Source: Capitulum mitella (lineage: Eukaryota; Arthropoda; Thecostraca; Pollicipedomorpha; Pollicipedidae). From it: a DNA stretch of 64,000 nt. Below, piece after piece: positions 34,971 to 46,739 of this stretch. Position 1 is the stretch's first letter. Every line of letters begins with the position of its first letter. The position numbers and the translations under genes are program-made. The stretch is taken from contig CP099846.1 of the NCBI GenBank assembly GCA_030062745.1, positions 2,542,001 through 2,606,000 of the forward strand, in the 5' to 3' direction. The notes beneath the pieces were generated by a model. The model saw nothing but the letters and a program-made list of their open reading frames with translations, did no database searches and was not told where the DNA came from.

Positions 34971-37946
34971 CTGGAACGCAGGGAGCGGAGCGTCAGATCA
35001 GAACGTAAACAATCGGCCATCGCCAAGATGCAAGTCGCTACTCGGCACCCAAGGGTCGTGGGGTACGGCTCTGGCGACTTCCTCGAGATAAATACGCCGG
35101 GGAACCGGCCGTCAATATTCCCCGACCCAGTTCTCTCACAGCCACTTGCATCACCCTCCGCTGGCCCAGCGGCGACCCTGTGCCTCCCGTGGCCCGCAGG
35201 TGCTACGACCGTGCGTAGGACCGCCCAGCAACAGGCGCCACGCCAACGTCTCCCCGCCGGCACGTCGCCAACACTCACCGGTGTGCGTGCGGACGTGCGC
35301 CTTGAGGTGACTAGACTTGAAGTAGGTTTTGTCGCAGCCGGCGTGCTGGCAGCAGTAGGCGCGCTTCCTGTCGGGCGCGGGCGCGGCCAGCCGCTGGCCG
35401 GCGGGCGCGGCCAGCAGCGACGGCGGCACCTGGATCAGCTGGCCGGACGAGAGCAGCAGCGGCGTCGGCCCGGCCGGCACAGACAGCAGCGGCAGCAGCG
35501 GCACGGGCCGCGGCGCGATTGAGACAGGTCGCGCCGGCGCCGGGGCCGGCGCCGTCGGCGGCCGCGCCGGCGGTGGCTGAGGCGACGCCGTGCCGTCCTT
35601 GTGGGCGCGGAAAATGACCGACTGGCGGGCGGCGGGACGGGCGGCCCCCGCGCTGGCCGGGCTCGGCGCCGCTGCCGGCGTCGGCGCCGGCGCCGGCGGA
35701 GGCGGCGGTGAAGGTGGCGACGGTGGCGGTTCTGGTCCCGCTCGCTCACAAAGAAGCTGGAACGGAGAGACAAGCTTTCGTCAGACGCAGACTACGCTGT
35801 CAGCGCCGCCCAGTACTGCAACGGAACCCAACTTACACGGAAACCTTACTGACCAAACGACAGCAGACCCAGAGGACACAAAAGAGCAATGCGCAGAGTT
35901 CGCGATGCAATGCAAATGCAGTGCCACTCTGACATTTTACGAGAGTCTTGGCGGACATCGTGATTTATTCGGCCGTGATTTACTAGGGTGTGTTCTGTCC
36001 CGGCCGTCCACCAACCACACCGAACGTCCGGGCGCCAGCTGGCACGCCGCCGGCCGCCGCAGTGGACCGAGCGCTCACCTTGGCCAGCATGGAGTCGTGC
36101 GGCACCGAGGAGCGCCGGGCGGTGGGCTCCTCGGCCTCCGAGTCGGACGAGACCACGCTGTGGGGCGGCGTCGGCGCCAGGCCGGCCGGGCTCGGCGGCG
36201 GGCTGGGCCGCCGCGCCGCCGCCGACAGCGTCAGCAGGCTCTTGGCCGCCAGCATGGCGTCCTGCAATGGGAGCGGCGCCGTCAGCGTCGTCGTCACGCA
36301 CAGACACCAAAGACGCCCCCCCCCCCCCTCTAAGATCATGTCCTACAGAGGCATCGCGGAGTGCTGGGTCACCGAGATGACTCAGGTTTGGTGATTCAGG
36401 TGCTGGCCTCGTTCATGATCCATCAGGGACCGCTCCGACAACCGCACCCCTCCTGCGAGCGTAGCCCAAATCACGCCGGTCTCGTTAGGGGGCGGCCCGT
36501 TTCGCCCGGGCCCGCGGACACCAAAAACGGTTGACATGTGCCCCCAGTGAAACTGACCGCGGCCGGCGAGCGCGCGGAAGATCGCGAGGACGCTTATGTA
36601 ACTCGTCCGGGCGGGCCGACCGCCCAGCCGTTCGGCCGGATTCCGATACGCGAGCGGCGCGGGCGGCGCCGGCTGGACCCAGACGGCCCCCGGCAGTGAC
36701 AAATAAACCCCGATTAGTGTGAGCGCGGGCCGGCGGACGCGGCTGGGGGGTTACCGTCGGTGATTCACCCAGCCGGTCACCAAGGCCGGCACTACGTCCC
36801 CCCCCAGAAGAACTCGTCCCGGATGGTGACTACCGGATTTTTTCATGAATTCATGAAGCTCGTCCGGTGTGTTCCGCGGCCGGGCAGCTGCCGGCGCCGC
36901 GGGGACATGGCAGAGTGCCAGGCCGCCAGCTGGGGTACCGCGGAGGCCGACAACCCGCCCCTCCCCCTCCGGCCCCGCCTGGTCATGGTCCGGCTCAGCT
37001 CACTCGCAGCCACGGGTGCCAGCGCCGGGGGTTGTGCCGCGCTCGCGGTGCGTGTGGCACTGCCGCGCCGCTGCGGCCCCCGGTGAAGGCAGCACCGCCG
37101 GAGGCTCGCCGCGCGACCTTCACCCCATTCGCCGTCCACGTGAACACCGGCTGATCGGGCCGGTGACGTCACGGCCCAGCCCGCTGACGTCACGGCCGCC
37201 TGGATCAGCCGGCCGACGCGTGCGAGCCGGCCGACGACGGCGCCGACGCGCGTGCCCAGTGCCGGCGGCGAGGACAAAGACTCTCCCCGGTAGCGTGGAA
37301 CGGCACGTTCAGAATTGGAAAATGGCGTCCCCATGAGGAATGACGAGCCGATCACGATATCACGGCAGGAGTTCGCGGGAAACGGACGCCGCAAATAAAA
37401 CGACGTGTGTGTATGAGGGGGAAGGGGGAATGCAAAAACGTCAACTCAGTTTCACCGAAACGAGACGCTATTACATGCTGTATTTTGTCAATGGTTATAC
37501 ATCTGCCGCCAAAAAACATTGGGCGGTAGAATACGACGTACACACATGCTATTATCGCCTAACCCGAAGGCATGCGCCAATATTATCACACTCCAGAATA
37601 AACGTCCAAAATCTGAAATGAAATGAACAACGGTCTCCAATCATGCCTTAATCAGAAATGCCCAAGAGCGTTATGGCAAAATACAGCATACGGACACAAA
37701 CAAACGACATACAGAACCGCAAAAGGCTGTAGATCACAATGAAGGGACTAGGGAATCACCTCTCTACAGAAAACACCACATATCCAATATTCAAACCATC
37801 TTCACAAAGAAATAAATTTGTGTAAACAAAGTCGTCCTACGGAAAACATCAGTTAGGTACCGCTCACAAATACCACTGACCTGTGTGTGACCATCCTCCA
37901 GACGAGGCGATGCAGGTGGCGATAGAAGGAAGTGCTCCAACATCAT
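34711..37946 (-). CDS. cbt: KLF10/KLF11-type (TIEG / cabut) zinc-finger factor (gene span, 4 coding exons)
   Basis: Predicted 328 residues: a short N-terminal exon with LLSPPASP, an Ala/Leu helix ([12 protein letters not shown]) resembling the Sin3-interacting helix of TIEG proteins, a Pro/Ala-rich middle with an SVIFR..G..SP and SIAPRP block like KLF10/11, then three C2H2 fingers (about 217-241, 247-271 and 277-299) and a 29-residue tail. Finger recognition segments KSSHLKA, RSDELSR and RSDHLTK are those of GC/CACC-box-binding Sp/KLF factors. The first finger [14 protein letters not shown] is characteristic of the KLF10/11 clade. Family role: nuclear transcription factor, immediate-early, often a repressor through Sin3, acting in sugar, TGF-beta and clock outputs. 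All exon phases match. It runs tail to tail with lgd. Confidence 0.93.
35279..35756 (-). CDS. cbt: KLF exon: Pro/Ala-rich region and finger 1 (residues 84-243)
   Basis: Starts [15 protein letters not shown], runs through Pro/Ala repeats, [31 protein letters not shown] and [13 protein letters not shown], and ends in finger 1 [19 protein letters not shown]. Acceptor CGTTCCAG, donor ACCG/GTGAGT. Exit phase 1 splits the Gly of the HTGEKP linker, as common in KLF genes. The low-complexity part is prone to sequencing error, but the frame stays open. Confidence 0.93.
36079..36261 (-). CDS. cbt: KLF exon: SID-like helix and Ser/Pro region (residues 23-83)
   Basis: [20 protein letters not shown] then [19 protein letters not shown] and [18 protein letters not shown]. 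Acceptor CCCATTGCAG, donor AAG/GTGAGC, 61 codons in phase 0-0. The AAKSLLTLS helix is the likely corepressor contact by analogy with TIEG proteins; this is inference. Confidence 0.85.
36262..37880 (-). other. KLF intron 1 with CRE and E-box motifs
   Basis: 1.6 kb, GC-rich, with a poly-C run near 36311. The 37.13-37.20 kb part carries an E-box and two CRE octamers and may be an enhancer or an alternative promoter. No extra coding exon fits. Confidence 0.6.
37134..37192 (-). promoter_or_regulatory. E-box plus two palindromic CREs (TGACGTCA)
   Basis: CACGTG at 37137-37142 lies inside GTCCACGTGAACACCG (37134-37149), which is identical to 38161-38176 in the promoter. Perfect TGACGTCA octamers are at 37164-37171 and 37185-37192, 21 bp apart (two helical turns). 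CREs bind CREB/ATF proteins; a role here is inferred from context in an immediate-early gene. Confidence 0.55.
37881..37946 (-). CDS. cbt: KLF probable first coding exon (residues 1-22)
   Basis: [20 protein letters not shown] then donor CAG/GTCAGT, phase 0, matching the next exon. The start is ATG at 37946 with GCC before it. An in-frame ATG at 38030 would add 28 residues (MLLKEGCGTVHP..) including a Cys-rich stretch, which looks less likely. The assignment rests on phase, position and the PPASP motif; there is no direct link. Confidence 0.6.
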
Positions 37947-38111
37947 GGCGTTCAAAATCCTTCGCTTGCACTTGCTGCAGGGGTTGTAACACCCTGGATG
38001 CACCGTCCCACAACCTTCCTTCAGCAGCAAACACCACAGAATAACAAAGCGTTCGCGTTTCTGCGCTGGATTCGAGAGTGGGATTCATACCTGGGCGGGT
38101 GTGCGTATCAA

Positions 38112-38147
38112 CCAATGAGCGGCGGGGGTGCGGTTCCGTCAGCCAAT
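38112..38147 (-). promoter_or_regulatory. Paired CCAAT boxes upstream of the KLF gene
   Basis: CCAAT at 38112-38116 and 38143-38147 on the + strand (ATTGG reading along the gene), 31 bp apart, in a GC-rich block. Typical NF-Y-type promoter arrangement just upstream of the first exon. Confidence 0.5.
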
Positions 38148-38163
38148 CAGAAGCGCCGCTGTC

Positions 38164-38180
38164 CACGTGAACACCGCGTG
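38164..38180 (-). promoter_or_regulatory. Carbohydrate response element (ChoRE) match in the KLF promoter
   Basis: CACGTG-AACAC-CGCGTG is a perfect match to the consensus CAYGYGnnnnnCRCRTG bound by Mondo/ChREBP with Mlx. It lies 218 bp upstream of the proposed ATG. A further CACGTG is at 38197-38202 in TTCACGTGAA. Klf10 in mammals and cabut in flies are known direct ChREBP/Mondo targets, so the motif fits the gene. Confidence 0.7.
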
Positions 38181-38249
38181 CAAGCGGCCCGCTGTTCACG
38201 TGAAGCTGGCGAGTTGCGTCACTAGCTAGGCATGACGGGGTGTGCAAAC

Positions 38250-41200
38250 GGCTGTGAGGGTGAGGCCGAGCATCCGTTGGAGTATATGCCGAGGCCGGGG
38301 ACCCGCCGTAACCGTTTTGGGACGGGAAGGGGCAGGCGGAGATGATGCGGCTCTATGCGAAGATTTGGTGGGCCTTTAGGGGGTCCGCGGCTTGTTTAAA
38401 AACGATTGGCAGACTCGGTGAAGGTCATGCTGTGGTAGCGGCACGTAGCCAGGGTTTTCCTCGGAATGAGGGGGGTGGGCGAATGTCAAAGTTTTTCATA
38501 TGCCGCTGGCATATGACGAAATTTATGGGGAAAAGCAGCAGTTTTATGTAACTGTCCTCGCATTTGATTCACAGGATAAAAATAATGTTCGGTTTTGTAT
38601 CATGTATATGATCACCATTACGTTTCCTGCCAAATCGCTAAATATCCAGTACAAACCTCTTGGCTCGGAGGGAACACGGCTCCTGTGCCCATCCTCCCGG
38701 CTACGCTCCTACTGTGGTACATGGTTGCCGGCCGAAACCGAAACAGATTACTTGCCTAGCATTGTTTTGTTGCGTTCGTGGTGCATTCGCCGTTGGAAGA
38801 ATAAGAGGACCAACCATGTGAAAGGATATGCAAATGAGTTACAAAGAGTGGAAAGGCTGGTGTGTTGTAATAAACTGAGATGCGCAAGCAAGGAAAGAAA
38901 AACGCTTCGGTTGCATGAGGATATACGTTTAGGAACGGAGACGGCACAGGGCCATGACCCCTCCTCCCCTCCTTTTGGGAAACATAACATTAAACGTAAG
39001 AGAAAGAACGTTTTGCTCTCTCCCCACTCGTCTGGATACTCCCACTCTCGTGCATGAGGGACAGGGATGCATTCTCATTTTCTGCGGTATTTAAAGGTCC
39101 ACCTACGCATATTTTTGCACAAATGAGATTGAACAAAAAGGAAATCAGCGATATAACTCGAGGTTGCAAAAATCCCGTTACGTTGGTCAGGAATATGAAG
39201 ATTTAAACCGGGTGGTCAGGCAGCGACGGCGGAAAGGGGGGGGGGGGCAGGAGGAGCAGTCGCCCCCAGCCTCAAGGCTGGTGGGGGAAAAACTGTGTTT
39301 TTGTCCCCCCCAGAAATTTAGTCACTGCACGAAGCAAAATCGTAAGAAATCAACCTTTTCCTATTAAAAAGAAAAAATCATTGTGGGAGCAAGGGCGACG
39401 GACGATAACTGTTTTCGCGAAATATAATACAAATCCGAAGGTTCTTCAGACATGGCAGTCATTAAATTTGATGGGACTCGGCGTCCATTTCAAGACGCGA
39501 CATTCTCGAGATGATGTCAGGAGTAACCAGCACAAGTGTGTGCGGCAGCCTTTTGTACCAAACATGACGTCAATAAAGACAAATATAGCCGTTTTTGTGG
39601 ACATTAGTACCCGGGCGTAGGAACAGGGGGGGAGGGAGAGGGCAGGGAGATGATTCCACGTTTTGGAAATTTAACATTAGCCCTGTGGGGAAAATTATAT
39701 TATATTTATTATACATTAGCCCTATGTGTTTTTGACGTCACTCAGCGTGATGTATGTTGAGATTGTTTTCTGTATACCACGCGTAGTGGTGTTAAGCATG
39801 GTACTGATTGTTAATCCTTTGGGCACTCTGGCAAGATGGTTCCGTCCTACATGTCAGAAGTTTGGTGCTGGTATCATTACATTATGTATGTGGGGGGGAG
39901 ACAGCCAAAGCCAGGCCCTCTTCCAAGGAATTTTGACTGGGGGGCCAGGTCTGAAAACTTGGTATTCCAATTACACCTGCCTTCTACGGTGTGTAAAAAC
40001 GAAATCAAGGAAAATTCGCACATATGTTAATGTCGCCCCTGGGAGCAATATTTTTGTCTTCGTTTAGAGTGGTTCGTTACGTGGAAATGGCCTTTTCAAA
40101 CCATGCATTTTTGCCCTGCGAAAGATAGTTTTTCCCTACTGTAGACCTTGTCATGAGCCATAACGTTGTTTAAATCACACTAGTCCCATGTTTTGACCCC
40201 CACCAATTCAAAACTGGCTCTATATTTGGCCCCAGATGGCATCATTAACCTTAAGGTGCGGTTTTCGGGTCACGTTTGTATCAAGAACATTCTTACAGAA
40301 GCGGAGCCAAGTCCGTTGGAGGATGTCGTAAATGCTCGGAAAAGCTCGGAAGACAAACTAGGTAACAATATTCTGCTACAAAATGCATATGATAACCGCA
40401 TGCGAAATAAAGGAAGAGGTATCGCAAAATAACATCATTTAACATGGTGTAACTTCTTCACAAAACTGGCCCCAATAACTATGCCCGACTTTATCGAGAT
40501 CTGTTTTACCACTTTTTTAATGCAATACTTAAGTCATAAAGTCAACTTCCGCAAAACTCAGAGGGACGATCCTGGGCTGGATAAGCCAATATTACGTTGC
40601 TGCAATGCTCAACTGGTTGTGTTCCTTGTGACGCTAGGAACACCTGAATGATTCACATGTGCACTTTCAGATGTTCTGGTGTCGTTCCTATGGTGCATGT
40701 AGGTTAATGCAGTCTTTCTTTGCTCCATGTTACTAATTCTGCGGCCTGTGTAGTGTGTAGCGACCATGTCCCGAACAGGAGCTGAGAATTCCCGAACAGG
40801 ACTGTCACCAACACTTGTCCCTCATTATGTAACAAGAAGCGCGCTATCTTTCCCATGGTAGATTTGCTTTCATCGGCAGGTACCTAGACGAGACTCTGCT
40901 CCTATGGGTGTTCCTAGCTTCACAAATCGCTAACGTCTGCAAAGTAATATGTGAGTGGTTACGAGGGTGGAGGCGGTTTCCTGAGATACAGGGACACCTT
41001 CAAATGATGACAATGTGAGATGCAAAGGGATACAAAACACTGCTACTCGCGAGTGCAAAAGCGTTTATATCTAAATGCCGTGTCAAAACCAATGAGCTTC
41101 CATATGAAGCACTAAAACAACTGTATGAAAAATCAATAATGATAAAGATAACACAATGAACATGAACGCACGGCACTTGCACGGAAAGGGCCACAGACAT

Positions 41201-43740
41201 GTAGACTGCGCGTCATGACCAATAAACTTGGCTATACAGCATTAGAACATTTGCAAGAAAAATCAGCAATGGTTAAGGTAAAAAACTGTCAAACTGATCA
41301 CATTTCCTTCATGTCCCATGTGATTTATACATGCCTTTTACCACACATCATTAATTTCTAGCATGCGTTTATCTTTGGAACCAGGGATGACACAGCTATC
41401 CCACAAAATGTCGTATGGTGGAACATCGAGTGCACAAATCTTGAAAGCAAAATGTCAGAAGCAAAGCATTAAACAGAGTTACTGTCGACAGACACGAACA
41501 TCAAATGGGAAAACTTGGAACGGCAAGATGTCTAATATGGATAAATATCTATTAGCAATACTGATCGAAACGGAAAAATATTGCAGGACGAAATGTTGGA
41601 TCAACAAATAATCGCGAGGTTATACTTCATATCATCGTATCAGGGACGGGCATCGTACCATCACATGGTCTGGTATGTTTTCTAGTCCATTGTCATGTTT
41701 TATTATCAAGTGAAAGATCCCTGGCAACAGGAGTCACAGGCTGTCTTCAAGAGACTACTGGGAAAAGAAGATGGGCAATTTTTCGACGCCTAGGACCCGA
41801 ACTCTCTACCCTATATGATGTGAAAACCCAGCATTTTGACGTCCGCGCTGTCAGGTCCATTCGTGCAACCAGGGCATTATTCTAGTCGGTTCAGTTCAGT
41901 AAGCTCCTGAGACAACCGGAATATTCATTTCAATTTTAGCTAAATAGCAAAGACATTTCGAAGGTTATGTGTAAACCATGGAAAGATTTCACGGCGGTCC
42001 TGCTGAGATGTCCCCGTACGGTGTTAAGGAAAACTCAGTGTCCGTGCGCTACTAGGTGTTCGTATTGCGATACCGTTCACTTAAATATTTACCCGATGCG
42101 TTATTGATCCCTACCCCGACATTTTGTCATTCAGTCATCAATCGTTTAGTATATGGCAGGTTCGTGCTTATATTGCTTCGATATTTATGTTGAACATTTC
42201 ACATTTGCTGTTTTCTCATTCCATGCTTTGTTCGACGAAATAATTGTTTTTCCGCCTTAATCCCTACATTGATATCCGGCATTTCGTATTTTCCCGCTCA
42301 AAATTTCCGCCCGCCGTTCTTCATTTCATTCGATGTTTTGTGTTCGTTGGCTGTAATCGAACAATTCATCCCAACGTATTTGATTCCACTTCTAAGAAAG
42401 TGGCTGATTTTAGGTCACTATGACTTCAAAATCGCACCAAGAGGTTCTATAGGTCATGTGGGGTACAATATCAGGTTATTTTGCATTTCAGTGAGCTCTA
42501 AATCCCGTTCCGTTCTTATATTATTTATAAAGTGTATTATTTTAATAAAACAAATAAACTCTAAGATTATTTGATTGTGAGGCTAAAACGAGTTTAGATT
42601 TCACGAGAAGGCAATAAGTTGCGAAAAACGGCCATATTCAAGGCAAAATGCTTTATTAAAAAACGTAAATCCTTCAGAAGCAGACCACTTAGAACTACAG
42701 CAGTGTTGATTTTCGGTATATGGCTACGTACAAGATAAATAGGTTTTTTGGGTCTTGTTTTCTTTTTTGCTTGTGACCTACTATGTACCCCGCCCTTTTC
42801 CCTCTCTTAGTTCGACTGCATTGTTTTCGGTTTTCCCTTTGTTGTCATTGCAGCAAAGCAATGGTATTAACATGTGTTATTTCCATACACTGCCGCCTGT
42901 GATTTAATCGCACGAAAAACTGATGGACGAAACATTTTGCAGTGACTTTGCATTTGGAAAAATCATATGCGACTACAGAAAGCCCAATATTTTTTGTGCG
43001 TTTCCGCGACGACGTCGCATTTAAAAAAGCTACGTTTCCGCAGAAAAACCTGTTTCAGACTTAATGATTTTGAACATTCCAACTGTCCCCCCCAGTTACC
43101 TGGTTTTTCCTTGACGGGGGGGGGGGCTGGCGACTCCATTGCAGGGGTTGAGCCCCCCCCCCACTTTACACGCTAGACGAGGCCCCGGATAAAGCTGTTT
43201 CGGCAAGTGCTTGAATAATGATTGCGTTCTCGTGTGGGAGTTCGTAACAGCTTTGTTATTGAGCTTCGAGTTATAATTTAATGTTGTGCCAGGGAACTGT
43301 CTTTCAACCGTTTACAGATATACATTATAATCATGTTGAATTCGTGTTGTGAACGAAAACAACATAAGAGACAGAAGTTTGCATCATTCGCCAACGGCAA
43401 AGACCTGAGAAATGTCAATGGGTACATACCTGAATAAGAAATATCATGCATTTTAGAATTCAGCTAATTTTTTTTGGGGGGGGAGAAAGTAGCCCAAATG
43501 AGGTCGGTCGTTCATCCAATAGAGCTCGCCCCCCCAGCCGAAAATGCAATCCGCCGTCCCTGTATATGGTCAAATGCAGTCCTTGGATAGCAAGGGCGAT
43601 TGATTTGTTCTTGTGCATGACCTTCCTATAAAGCTATACTTTCGCTTCCAGTTTTCTTGGGTCTTCATTGCACCCACTACGGAGGGTCTTACTGTGGCTG
43701 GCCTAAGGCTATTTAAAACGTTTGAATTTTGATGTTTGAA
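38250..43740. other. AT-rich intergenic stretch, no supported gene
   Basis: Base composition drops sharply compared with 1-38 kb. The longest open frame is 185 codons at 38500-39057 (+), with no recognisable motif and no splice support. Poly-G runs near 39236 and 43114-43161. I see no RNA gene or clear transposon end here. Confidence 0.5.
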
Positions 43741-43743
43741 TAG

Positions 43744-43867
43744 TGCGGCATCTGAAAACTCACCTGGCTTGTTGGAACAAAGCCACAATGTCATCAAGCA
43801 AACATTAATGGATTTGGATGAAAATCTGAATAAACGGACACCTTCTCGATCTCCCCGAGCTGCCAAG
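43744..43867 (+). CDS. Possible orphan internal exon, unrecognised
   Basis: Open for 41 codons: AASENSPGLLEQSHNVIKQT then LMDLDENLNKRTPSRSPRAAK, with donor AAG/GTAATC and acceptor GAATAG. The composition (helical acidic part, then basic Ser/Pro-Arg tail) looks like real protein, but the polypyrimidine tract is weak and no partner exon was found. It could be chance. Confidence 0.3.
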
Positions 43868-43869
43868 GT

Positions 43870-46470
43870 AATCATGTGCAACCCCGGTTCGCGAAGCCCC
43901 GTCAGTGTTTTTGAGTAACTTCAGTTAGGTAACAGGCGCCTATTGGGGCGTATCTCAGGCAATGCCCATTGAGACGAATAACAGCGAGAGCGGGTAGCTG
44001 CGAATTAGGTAAGTGGTGGCGGGGTAACTTCGTTTCCCGCATCATTGGTTATTCCGGTTTTACCTTCGTTCAGTGCCGTAAACGGATGCAGTCTTTCTAA
44101 AATAAAATTATATTCTCCTGTTTGTATTCCAAATGTCAACTCCCTACTTGTTTGCTTGCGGACTGTAGATTTGTGGACTGTGGACTGTAGACTGTAGACT
44201 TGTGGACTGTAGACTCACACACCCCTGAACAATGTATCATCTGCAGTATCCATTGTCGTTTTTTGTTCGCTTTGCTAGGCTGCTTATGATCCCAGTTATT
44301 TCGACTCTTTTTTCCTTTTATTCTGCATCCTTTCCATTGTGTTGTGAGGTGTGATGGGCTGCCCTCCCCCCCCCCCCGGTTGCTGCCTGGTGGATTGGGC
44401 GCACGCCGTCTGTCTCCTCGAGGTCAGTCTAACCTTAAGTGTTTTTTTTCTGCTGGCTTTCGTTTCTGCTGGCATGCTTTAATTCGTCTTCACCGTCTCC
44501 TTTGAGTTTTCTGTAACGTGTCGGTTGACCCTAGGTACCTGTTGCTAAAAAAAAACGTTTGGAAATGCCAAGAGCGCGTAATACACTCCAGTGTCTCCCT
44601 TAACTACGCCACTGAGTGTAACTCTTAAATGAACTAGGATGCAAATGCCATACCTGGGAACTCCAAATCCTTGTGAGTGTTTACGCTTCCGAGTCCGTGC
44701 AAAACTCAGATTTATTTGGAGTGCTCAGCCAACATTGGAAATCTTGAAACACCCACAAAATTGTGTTCGCCGCGGGCCGTGTCCACTCTATCGGCTTAGG
44801 GCCGACCCTAGAGCCCTGATGGAACCTGGTGGGCCTTGGGCCCAGACCCGGGCCAGGGCCCAAATATTGCTCAAAATTATGGGTCAAACGTTGAGTTTCC
44901 TTATATAGCTAGCTTAATTCTGCCTGAAGTGAAAGTTAATTGGAACCGTGAGTCACTGTTTTGTATGGACTTCCTCCATTCAGGTTTTCTGTATGCCTAC
45001 GTTGATAGTGAGAGACCTAGGGGTGGAATATGTCTTTATATACATTGAATTGATAGGGCCTAGGTAGGGCCTGGGGTCCACGTCAGTGGGTTAGGGCTAG
45101 GGTAGGATCTACCATTTTGGGACCGTGGCAACCTATGCCAGAAACAATAGAAAACTACGTCCCTGAGGTGAACATATTTCTGGAAAGTTGACCAGGGTCA
45201 AACATTCCTTCCAGATATGCCATACTTTGTTACATCACGATTGTAAGAGGCGGAGGCTCTTAAAACTACCCCGTGTTTTGCAATGGATCTATGGTTTTAG
45301 GGTCCGTCAACTGCTAGGTCATTTGGCGTATTGATCTGTGAAACGTTGTGGTTTCATCTCTCAGGTGTTGTGGTTTGGTTTGAATAAACCGGTATGACTG
45401 CGGGACGTATCGTCGAGGTGCTGAAAGCTGACAATTCGAACGCGAATCCAATTATAGCACGTAATATGGGCACCAAGTGGGCACATATCTCACCTACGAC
45501 TACGTTTCCCACTATCGGCCCATAGTAGCGTGGCATAGTGTGCAAGATAATTCCAACATCTTCATGGAATGGTACCGCCTCAGGATGCGTGTATTATCAG
45601 TCCAGCAACGTCGGTGTACATCAATAGACGTTTCTTGCAGTTTCTTTTTAATCCACTTCTTGCTGAGGGGCGTCTTATGCCCAGTTATCTTTCTCTGTCG
45701 CGTAATTCTGTAACACAACGGCGTATCCGTCGTCCAATTTTCAATATCTCTCGGCTATATTGCGTATTTTGCGTACATTTTGATAACAAGAAAAATGTCA
45801 AGGTCATCCAAGGTCGCATCAGAATGGCTTCTAAGGGTAAGATTATTTTATGTCTTGGCCATTTTCCGAGTTTGGCCTTGATTTTCATCGGCACACTTTA
45901 CTGCAGTTGCAACATGGCGATAACATGCAGGGTGTATTGCAGTAGGACGAGAGGTCAGTTTGGACCACCCATGGGCGTCGGCTTAAGCAAGACCTTTTTT
46001 GAGGGCTGGGATCTTAAGCCAGATCACAGTACGTGACATTTGTCAAAATAGCAATTTCCGAAAGTACGTCGATTTACGCACTAAACGCACTGTAACAGCT
46101 CTTTCAATATTTTCTGGCGCAACGGAAATATTTAAAGGCGTTTTATGGAGTCATTTGGAGTCAATGGAATTTTGTCATGCGCGATACTTCATTTACACAT
46201 GCGAAATGAGCAAAATAAGGTACTGTCGAGTGTCGAAGTCACTGGACGGACGTCGAGCCTGAAACTTTCAAAAGCATACCACTGATGCGCTCCTTGCCAA
46301 TGTTATTCGTGCCACTCAGAACTGGCCGCACGCGTCGTTTTCGACCATTGGAGCACATGTACTTTCTAAACAGATGCACGATCGGACTTCACAACATCGA
46401 ATTTCCGACCGAAGGTCTCATGCCCGCGGGCGCCATAATGCCACCAACTTAGTCCGCTGACGCCGACAAC
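43870..46470. other. Intergenic stretch, no supported gene
   Basis: Contains a short GGACTGTAGACT-type repeat (44160-44216), a poly-C run near 44370 and a G/C-rich palindromic patch around 44830-44870. Open frames are short or featureless. Confidence 0.45.
44160..44216 (+). repeat. Short (GACTGTAGACTTGTG)n-like tandem repeat
   Basis: Five or so imperfect copies of GGACTGTAGACT with TTGT insertions, directly tandem. Confidence 0.8.
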
Positions 46471-46663
46471 GTGAGACTGAGGTAACGTCCCCCCCCCCCG
46501 GCGCGGACAGGCTGGGATGGCAGGGAGGGGCGGCGGGAGCGGCGAATGCTGCACGGAGGACTCGGCGGCCTGAACCCTCTGCGCAGTCGAGCTGAGCTCC
46601 GAGCGTCGCTCTGTCAGCGTGCCAGACTGGCGGGGGGGGGGGGGGCTCCTACCGGCGGTAAAC

Positions 46664-46735
46664 ATGTCGGCCAGGTTCGCGGAACCTCGCTTTGAGCCGC
46701 CGTCGGAGCCGGTGGGCACGACGCTACAGACGCAG
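46664..46735 (+). CDS. Probable first coding exon of an unrecognised + strand gene (24 codons)
   Basis: ATG at 46664 has A at -3 (AAACATGTCG) and opens MSARFAEPRFEPPSEPVGTT, ending LQTQ at donor CAG/GTAGGG in phase 0. The 190 bp upstream are GC-rich with a 14-base poly-G run, like a promoter. No following exon could be joined with confidence; the exons at 62.9-63.4 kb are the only + strand candidates and would need at least one linking exon because of phase. I do not recognise the protein. Confidence 0.45.
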
Positions 46736-46739
46736 GTAG

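Noticed and set aside
38500..39057. 185-codon open frame in AT-rich sequence
   Set aside because: Length is notable for the composition, but no domain, no start context and no flanking splice or promoter signals were found. Left as unsupported.
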